From Nanobdellota archaeon (GTDB taxonomy: Archaea > Nanobdellota > Nanobdellia > Pacearchaeales > GW2011-AR1): DNA of 15,660 nt. Below are positions 10,915 through 15,660 of this stretch, piece after piece. A program made the position numbers and the translations under genes. The notes under the pieces were generated by a model. That model was not told where the DNA came from and made no database searches. It saw nothing but the letters and a program-made list of their open reading frames with translations. Positions within the stretch are counted from its first letter, which is position 1; every line of letters begins with the position of its first letter. The DNA lies in NCBI GenBank assembly GCA_030640395.1, contig DAOWJK010000021.1, forward strand, positions 1-15,660, read 5' to 3'.

Positions 10915-11842
10915 ATGTTTCAGGATTATGATTAGCCCAAAAATAATCAATCGCTTCTTTTGAGTATTTCTCTCTTTCGTTCAACAGAATTACATATTTT
11001 GCTAAGAATTGTCCTATACTATTTGCAACAAAATTAGGAATGGCTTTTTTTAAATCAGAACCATACCCCACTGCCCGTGTGATAAGAGGGCACCCGCAAG
11101 CTAGTGCTTCAAGGGTTGTTAGGCTTCCTCCTTCAAATCTACTTGGAAAGATAAGCATCTGCGCCTGATTATATTCTTTATTTAGTTTTCCATTCTCAAC
11201 AAAACCACAATTATTAATATTTGATGAATCAAGTTTAGTATCACTAAACAACTTTATCTTTACTCCCTTCTCAGCCAATTTCAAAATTGTATCAAATCCT
11301 TTTTCATAATACATTCCTCTTGCAACAGCTATCGCGTGATCCATAATATGCATATCTATGGGATAAAATTTATCTGGATCTACAGAATTCTTTATAATTT
11401 GATTAACTTTAATTCCTGAGTCTTCCAACCCTTGACTAGCAAAATTAGAAACAGCAACAACATATTTTCCTTTTGCAGATTCTCTTTGCAAATCTACTTT
11501 TTTTAATCTTTCGTTTGTAACAGAAGGTTCAACCAAACCCTTAACAGACATAGCATAACCATAATAATTACCATGAAAAACATTTATTGCCCGAGGATGG
11601 TTCACTGAATAACCATATTCTCCATTACATAAAACAACATCATAATTCTTATCTCTATTCACTTGATTAAAATAATTTCCTACAGCTTTTTCTGTATCTT
11701 TTTTAGGTATCTCTCCCAAAGATTCCTGAGAAACGACATCAACATCATGTCCTCCTTCTTTCAAAATTCGTGAAATATCTCTAGTAAAAACTTGCACTCC
11801 TCCTGTTGCCTGCATTTTATCAGTAACTATTCCTATTTTCAT
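10877..11842 (-). CDS. GT4-family (GT-B fold) glycosyltransferase
   Basis: N-terminal MKIGIVTDKMQATGGVQVFTRDISRILKEGGHDVDVVS is the acceptor-side Rossmann domain with its Gly-rich loop. C-terminal MLIFPSRFEGGSLTTLEALACGCPLITRAVGYGSDL is the GT4 donor-binding signature with the E-x7-E type pattern. It probably adds a sugar from a nucleotide donor to a cytoplasmic-face glycan or lipid carrier. ATG 11842 is preferred over TTG 11854, because it overlaps the GT2 stop as ATGA (11839-11842), a classic re-initiation junction. At 321 residues it is a little short for the family. It forms an operon with the GT2 gene upstream. Confidence 0.9.
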   Translation of the reverse strand: MKIGIVTDKMQATGGVQVFTRDISRILKEGGHDVDVVSQESLGEIPKKDTEKAVGNYFNQVNRDKNYDVVLCNGEYGYSVNHPRAINVFHGNYYGYAMSVKGLVEPSVTNERLKKVDLQRESAKGKYVVAVSNFASQGLEDSGIKVNQIIKNSVDPDKFYPIDMHIMDHAIAVARGMYYEKGFDTILKLAEKGVKIKLFSDTKLDSSNINNCGFVENGKLNKEYNQAQMLIFPSRFEGGSLTTLEALACGCPLITRAVGYGSDLKKAIPNFVANSIGQFLAKYVILLNEREKYSKEAIDYFWANHNPETFKKEWVSLVEGI

Positions 11843-13026
11843 CTTGTTTGGCAAACCAATTTATTTCCATCTTCAATCGCCTGATTGAATATAGCTTCAC
11901 GAGTTTCATAATCATTAATTTTTGTGCCAATACCCGCGGCTTTCATAGTATTTCCTACAACAAAGTTTTTATAAATACCATATTTGAATTTTTGCGCAGC
12001 CTCAGAAGACTCTCTTCCTAATGTTGCATATGTACTAGTAATAAAAGAGTGGAACCACTCCTCTAATCCCACCCTGTTACCTGTATTGGATCTAGTGATA
12101 TTACTTTGCTCAACAAAAGATTGGAGTGTAGGATCTAGTTCCTTAAAATCGTGCTCACCAGTTGCACCATATTTTAAGTGTACACAATAAAATTTAGGGT
12201 CAGGGGTAAAATAAATGCTGTGACCGCTTCTACCAAATCTAAGTGCGACATCAGTTTCTTCCCTAAAGCCATTTCTCCACGTAAAAAATTCAGGAAAGCC
12301 CCCAATCTCCTCAAAGATATTTTTTTTAGCCAAAAAAATTCCTCCAAGATTTGTTATCTTAATAGGTTTAATAATTTTCAAGTCTTCATCAATAAAATGT
12401 GCTTCAGGATTTTTGAGATAATCTACTGGAAACCCTTCATAATTTCCAGTTATAATTCCTTCCTCCAAATTCAAAACACCAATTTGATTCTTATCGACTG
12501 GAACAGGAACTGTTTTCCTATGGTAAACAGGAAGATGAACTGCAGCTACAGAATCCTCCAACTTCTCAAGAGTAAAATTTGCTCCAAAAAACATCCATTT
12601 GCTAAAAACACAGTCGTCGTCCAAAAACATAACAAGGTCATATTTTGCCATCCCAACCGCAAGATTTCTGCTTTTAGAGGACCCTTTATTAATTTCGTTC
12701 CTTTCATAAACAAGAGGTACTCCTAATTTATCTTGAAAAGATCTAACAACTTCCTCAGTATTATCTCCAGAAGCGTCGTTTACAATAATCACCTCACCTA
12801 AAACATCTCCTTTCTGAACAGCCAAGGATTCTAAGCACCAACCAAGAGGATTAGAATTTTCAGAAACTGGATTTGGACACCGATTAAATGTAGGAACAAT
12901 AGCAGAAATTTTAGGCAAATTAGTATTTGGAAAATATTTTGGGAAAGATTGATCTAAATAAGTAGGTTTAAAACATTCTTTTTTTAATAAAGTCTGCAAC
13001 TTTTCTTGTTCTAAAATATTCTTCAT
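11839..13026 (-). CDS. GT2-family (GT-A fold) glycosyltransferase
   Basis: After about 38 N-terminal residues the GT-A domain begins with ISAIVPTFNRC. It continues with SLAVQKGDVLGEVIIVNDASGDNT, the nucleotide-sugar site, then GSSKSRNLAVGMAKYDLVMFLDDDCVF with the metal-binding DDD. NLGGIFLAKKNIFEEIGGFPEFFTWRNGFREETDVALR contains the ED-type catalytic-base region. The C-terminal region of about 100 residues is unassigned. There are no membrane helices, so it is probably a soluble or peripheral enzyme of surface-glycan synthesis. A Shine-Dalgarno (AAGGTGA) about 9 bases before the ATG sets the start. It is the first gene of the GT2-GT4 operon, with a TATA box near 13099. Confidence 0.92.
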   Translation of the reverse strand: MKNILEQEKLQTLLKKECFKPTYLDQSFPKYFPNTNLPKISAIVPTFNRCPNPVSENSNPLGWCLESLAVQKGDVLGEVIIVNDASGDNTEEVVRSFQDKLGVPLVYERNEINKGSSKSRNLAVGMAKYDLVMFLDDDCVFSKWMFFGANFTLEKLEDSVAAVHLPVYHRKTVPVPVDKNQIGVLNLEEGIITGNYEGFPVDYLKNPEAHFIDEDLKIIKPIKITNLGGIFLAKKNIFEEIGGFPEFFTWRNGFREETDVALRFGRSGHSIYFTPDPKFYCVHLKYGATGEHDFKELDPTLQSFVEQSNITRSNTGNRVGLEEWFHSFITSTYATLGRESSEAAQKFKYGIYKNFVVGNTMKAAGIGTKINDYETREAIFNQAIEDGNKLVCQTR

Positions 13027-13094
13027 AATTTAAATCACCTTCTTCATCCATTTTTTTGCAAAATTTTTAATTTCCTCATTAAAAGAATTCTTTC

Positions 13095-13104
13095 ATTTAT
13101 AAAT
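13095..13104 (-). promoter_or_regulatory. TATA box of the GT2-GT4 operon
   Basis: ATTTATAAAT would give a start near 13073 and a leader of about 50 bases that contains the GT2 Shine-Dalgarno. Confidence 0.5.
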
Positions 13105-13158
13105 ATTTTGTTACTTTTTACAAATTAAAATACATCTTTATAAAAAATACTTACTTGA

Positions 13159-14571
13159 CTAAAAACTTCGCAATCTTTTGACCATATATTCATCTTCCAG
13201 ATGATAGCCCAGTTTCTCATAATATTCACGAACTCCAACACCACTTATCACTTTCAATTTTTTAATCTTCTCCTGAAAACAAATCTCCTCTGCCTGCTTC
13301 ATCAACCACTTTCCAAAACCACGATGCTGCCCCTTGTAGAGCATGGAATTCAAGACATGCTCTCGGAGTACTCCCTTGGGAGTGGACGTTTCAATTTTTT
13401 CTCCTAACTTTAATGTTTGTCCATAAACATGCAACTCCCTAACAATCCCCAAATCTTTTTTTATTCTTAACCTTAATAACCCAAACAAAATATCATCTTT
13501 ATTCACAATCTCTAAAAAATATTCATCACCCCTACTTGCTTTATATTTTGTAATCTTTAATCCCAAATCCAAATCAAAATCTTTTGCAAATCCAATTTCC
13601 CTGTATCTTATCTCTTTAAGCCTGACATTATTTTTTTTGAACTCCTCTTCAATACTTTTACGCAAGTCAATCTTTATTGTCCCTGCCACAATATACTCCG
13701 GCGGAATCTCCCTCATCACTCTCATCACCCGGCAATATCGCGGAACAGCTTTCATCATTTCAGTTAAAATCTTCTCAGTTTCCTCTTTAGTATATGGCTT
13801 AAATTTTTTCCTCCAATACCAATTCTCTAACTCAGAACCAGGCATCACCTGACACGGATAAAGTTTCAACTGGTCAGGTTTAAATCTCTCGTCGGAAAAA
13901 AGTTTCTTAAACAACTTAATATCTTTTTTCAAATCACTCCCGGGCAAACCAGGCATAATATGATAACCAACTTTAAAACCCGCGTCCTTCAGATTTCCCG
14001 TGGCCTTGACAACATCCTGCACAGTATGCCCTCGCTTGACTTTCCTGTAAATTTTATCATCAATAATCTGAACCCCCAACTCAACTCTGGTCGCCCCAAA
14101 CTCCCCCAGCCTGTTAATAAACTTAGAACAAACATCAGGCCGCGTCTCAATACAAAGTGCAACACACCTGTGTTTTGCTTTTTCATTTCTCTTTTTCGCC
14201 TCTTCCAAATTTTTAGATATTTTCCTATTCAAACCATCATAACAACTCCTGACAAATTTGTATTGAAATTTTTTAGGATACTCCAAAAAAGTCCCTCCCA
14301 TAATTATCAGTTCAATCTTATCTGTTGGATGTCCCATTGCCTCAAAAACTTTCAGCCTCTCCTTAACCTGTTTATACGCGTCATACTTCACACGCATCGC
14401 CCTCATTACAACAGGCGACCTCGGCGTATAACTTTGCGGCACATTCAGACTCGGGCAATAAACACAATTCCCATGCTCGCACTTCCGCGGCGGCAGCATC
14501 ACAGCTACAGGCGTAATCCCTGAAATCGTCCTCATTGGTTTTCTAATTTTATGATGTTTTGGTTTTAACAT
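13159..14571 (-). CDS. elp3: Elp3: radical-SAM/acetyltransferase for tRNA wobble-uridine modification
   Basis: Archaeal Elp3 alone makes 5-carboxymethyluridine at U34 of tRNAs from acetyl-CoA and SAM. The 4Fe-4S motif is CEHGNCVYC (Cys31, 36, 39), followed by MGGTFLEYP, ALCIETRPDVC, RVELGVQ and GYHIMPGLPGSD of the radical-SAM barrel. The C-terminal GNAT domain (about 365-470) includes LHVYGQTLKLG, HRGFGKWLMKQAEEI and GVREYYEKLGYHLEDEYM. The protein has 470 residues, while many archaeal Elp3 proteins have about 530-540. The missing part is the N-terminal region before KPMRTISGITPVAVM, which contributes to tRNA binding. The start is credible because a TATA-like TTTAAATAAC is centred about 25 bases before ATG 14571. 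It lies next to a Trm9-like methyltransferase, the enzyme type acting after Elp3 in eukaryotes. Confidence 0.95.
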   Translation of the reverse strand: MLKPKHHKIRKPMRTISGITPVAVMLPPRKCEHGNCVYCPSLNVPQSYTPRSPVVMRAMRVKYDAYKQVKERLKVFEAMGHPTDKIELIIMGGTFLEYPKKFQYKFVRSCYDGLNRKISKNLEEAKKRNEKAKHRCVALCIETRPDVCSKFINRLGEFGATRVELGVQIIDDKIYRKVKRGHTVQDVVKATGNLKDAGFKVGYHIMPGLPGSDLKKDIKLFKKLFSDERFKPDQLKLYPCQVMPGSELENWYWRKKFKPYTKEETEKILTEMMKAVPRYCRVMRVMREIPPEYIVAGTIKIDLRKSIEEEFKKNNVRLKEIRYREIGFAKDFDLDLGLKITKYKASRGDEYFLEIVNKDDILFGLLRLRIKKDLGIVRELHVYGQTLKLGEKIETSTPKGVLREHVLNSMLYKGQHRGFGKWLMKQAEEICFQEKIKKLKVISGVGVREYYEKLGYHLEDEYMVKRLRSF

Positions 14572-14591
14572 AATGATAAAAAGAGAATTAG

Positions 14592-14602
14592 TTATTTAAA
14601 GA
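14592..14602 (-). promoter_or_regulatory. TATA box of elp3
   Basis: Minus-strand TCTTTAAATAA is centred about 25 bases upstream of ATG 14571. This decides the start and makes a longer N-terminus unlikely. Confidence 0.5.
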
Positions 14603-14628
14603 TATAACATTTAGTTTCCCTGTTAGGG

Positions 14629-14665
14629 CTAAAATTTAGTGCAACGTTCCGTAGGAAAATTTTAG
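14629..14665. repeat. Hairpin region between elp3 and the 83-aa gene
   Basis: Arms CTAAAATTT (14629-14637) and AAATTTTAG (14657-14665) enclose a 19-base loop. An alternative, overlapping hairpin TTTAG-TTT-CCCT-GTT-AGGG-CTAAA (about 14610-14633) competes for the left arm. It lies downstream of the 83-aa gene stop, so termination is the simplest role; mutually exclusive folds would also suit a regulatory leader, but elp3 appears leaderless. Confidence 0.45.
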
Positions 14666-14734
14666 AGTTTTTTGGGGCAAAATTTCATCTGGAACAAAGT
14701 TCAATTAAGTTAAAAGAATAAAGGGCAAGAATTT

Positions 14735-14986
14735 TCATCGAGTTAAAGAGTTTGTATAAAGTGTTTGATATTCCATAATCTGTTCATCAATACTAGGAAT
14801 TTGTGATTTGTTAGCAGTATTTCTTTGTTCTCTGAGAGTTCTAATTTGGGCCATATAGTCTTGTCTTACAGAACTCTGATAACCTTCCCAAGATTGCTTA
14901 AGTTCTCTCATGCCCTTCCTATGTGTAGCAATCATACAAAGTATCTGAACTCCTGGAATAAATATTAAAATATCTTTTAGTTTCAT
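14735..14986 (-). CDS. Small membrane-anchored coiled-coil protein, unknown
   Basis: The 83-residue protein has an N-terminal hydrophobic segment (ILIFIPGVQILCMIATH, about residues 6-22) that could be one membrane anchor. It is followed by a charged, helical region (RELKQSWEGYQSSVRQDYMAQIRTLREQ) with coiled-coil-like spacing and a polar tail. No family is recognised. A TATA-like TTTAAATACC (about 15011-15019) lies about 27-29 bases before the ATG. It is on the same strand as elp3 but separated by about 150 bases and a hairpin, so probably transcribed alone. Confidence 0.65.
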   Translation of the reverse strand: MKLKDILIFIPGVQILCMIATHRKGMRELKQSWEGYQSSVRQDYMAQIRTLREQRNTANKSQIPSIDEQIMEYQTLYTNSLTR

Positions 14987-15105
14987 TGTATTAATGTAGA
15001 ATAATAAATGGTATTTAAATCTTTCGGTTTATAATCATTAACAAGTAGTAAATTTCATCTTGCTCTTTCCACTATTTTGCCCAAAAAAATTGAAATGAAC
15101 AAGCC

Positions 15106-15131
15106 GTACTATCTACTTTATTAGATAGTAC
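15106..15131. repeat. Perfect 10-bp inverted repeat with 6-base loop
   Basis: Arms GTACTATCTA (15106-15115) and TAGATAGTAC (15122-15131) lie in the intergenic region between the divergent 83-aa gene and the methyltransferase. It is either a stable hairpin or an operator. It differs from the TrmB-linked palindrome at 8757. Confidence 0.65.
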
Positions 15132-15187
15132 TTAACAAAAGAGGATAAAAAGCGAACTTTGACAAATATTTAAATTTTAGATAATTT

Positions 15188-15280
15188 GTGTTTTCAGAAC
15201 TTTTATTAAAACTTGAAAAAGAATTAAAATTAAGAAATTCCAATGAATGTCTTTCTAATGTGTTTGAGTTGTTTTGCTAA
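15188..15280 (+). pseudogene. Possible 30-codon remnant resembling the start of a Xer-type integrase
   Basis: A GTG-started frame reads MFSELLLKLEKELKLRNSNE, continues ...VFELFC and then stops. KLEKELKLRN resembles the N-terminal SAM-like core-binding helix of archaeal tyrosine recombinases (usually continuing YSxKTIxxY), but the match is short and then lost. An AT-rich TATA-like stretch (15164-15177) lies upstream at imperfect spacing. It is a weak call and may be a small gene or chance. The rest of 14987-15324 holds only promoters and the inverted repeat. Confidence 0.25.
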
Positions 15281-15324
15281 TTTCAATAACAAACTTTTTA
15301 ACTCTTTTATTTATTCTTAATCTC

Positions 15325-15660
15325 ATGAACCAAAAAAAAATCTGGGACAATATTGCACCTGAATGGGCAGAATTTAAAACAAAACCTACAGAACACACAA
15401 TTGAATTTTTAAAAAAACAAACAGGCAATGTTCTGGATTTAGGAAGCGGGGCAGCCAGGCATCTGCAAAAAATAAAATCTGGGAAAATGTTTCTAGTTGA
15501 TTTTTCTAAAGAAATGATTGAGTTCGCTAAAAAAACCGCTAAGGAAAAAAAAATCCCTGCAGAATTTTTTGTCTCTGATTTAACAAAACTTGATTTTGGA
15601 AAGAATTTTTTTGATTCTGCAATCTGCATTGCATCTCTTCATTGTGTTAAAGGAGAAAAA
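15325..15660 (+). CDS. Trm9-like class I SAM-dependent methyltransferase (5' part)
   Basis: 112 codons are present before the window ends. MNQKKIWDNIAPEWAEFKTKPTEHTIEFL is the N-terminal pattern of the Trm9/ALKBH8 methyltransferase group. VLDLGSGAARHL (about 37-48) is SAM motif I, VDFSKEMIEFAKKTA motif II, and SDLTKLDFGKNFFDSAICIASLHCV the motif III/IV region. In eukaryotes Trm9 methylates the carboxymethyl group that Elp3 places on U34, giving mcm5U. The elp3 gene is about 750 bases away, so a tRNA substrate is plausible, but related proteins with other substrates exist. A TATA-like CTTTTTAAC lies about 27 bases upstream. A long reverse-strand frame across this gene is only its antisense shadow. 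Confidence 0.85.
   Translation, partial: MNQKKIWDNIAPEWAEFKTKPTEHTIEFLKKQTGNVLDLGSGAARHLQKIKSGKMFLVDFSKEMIEFAKKTAKEKKIPAEFFVSDLTKLDFGKNFFDSAICIASLHCVKGEK

Noticed and set aside
12178..12726. 182-codon plus-strand frame
   Set aside because: It lies antisense to the catalytic core of the GT2 glycosyltransferase and has shadow-type composition.
13022..13079. Short peptide (NSFNEEIKNFAKKWMKKVI) or 11-codon leaderless ORF upstream of the GT2 gene
   Set aside because: The longer frame has no start codon after the preceding stop, and the 11-codon frame is too short to support. The region is treated as the operon leader.
13960..14523. 187-codon plus-strand frame
   Set aside because: It lies antisense to the radical-SAM domain of elp3.
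15255..15629. 124-codon reverse-strand frame
   Set aside because: It lies antisense to a clear SAM-methyltransferase gene and has no promoter, ribosome-binding site or recognisable domain.

Overview
The window looks like a chromosomal segment of an AT-rich DPANN-type archaeon, most like Woesearchaeota or Pacearchaeota. The assignment rests on archaeal-type ribosomal proteins (L7Ae, S28e, L24e), a stand-alone Kae1, an archaeal Elp3, a TrmB-family regulator and tRNA introns with bulge-helix-bulge (BHB) splice sites. Many genes also have a TATA-like box about 25-27 bases upstream of the start codon, as expected for leaderless archaeal mRNAs. No rRNA, CRISPR array or classical insertion sequence was seen.

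Layout. 1-929 (minus) is the N-terminal part of a secreted, repeat-containing surface protein. A 36-codon candidate gene follows on the plus strand. 1149-2229 (minus) is a ribosomal cluster L7Ae - S28e - unknown 91-aa protein - L24e. 2299-5419 (minus) is a run of small genes: an unknown 81-aa protein, Kae1, two different predicted zinc metallopeptidases, a Lys-rich basic protein, a DUF192 protein and a DUF167 protein. 5416-7751 (minus) holds a YchF-like GTPase preceded by a LAGLIDADG/HTH protein. 7860-9579 is a divergent pair, an unknown 288-aa protein and a TrmB-family regulator, with a palindrome in the promoter between them. 9698-10290 contains two intron-bearing tRNAs, Ile(UAU) and Glu(UUC), around a PspC-domain gene. 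10369-13026 holds a protein with a DGxHR motif and a GT2-GT4 glycosyltransferase pair. 13159-15660 carries Elp3, a small membrane-anchored protein and the start of a Trm9-like methyltransferase.

The two strongest observations are these. First, the LAGLIDADG gene sits between a short orphan reading frame that still reads MLIGLVGKP, with its own promoter and leaderless ATG, and the intact GTPase, which begins MLALVGKPSCGKS. This is what is expected if a homing element invaded the P-loop codons of the GTPase gene and a replacement N-terminus was supplied on the downstream side. Second, a 56-bp repeat (53/56 identical) occurs twice inside protein-coding genes, in different reading frames. It supplies most of the signal-peptide region of the surface protein and an extra loop of about 19 residues in Kae1, making it a protein-coding dispersed element comparable in concept to the Rickettsia palindromic elements.

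Translation and tRNA biology recur throughout: ribosomal proteins, Kae1 (t6A37), Elp3 and a Trm9-like enzyme (wobble-U side chains), and two tRNAs with U at the wobble position. tRNA-Ile(UAU) is itself unusual, since most archaea read AUA with an agmatidine-modified CAU tRNA.
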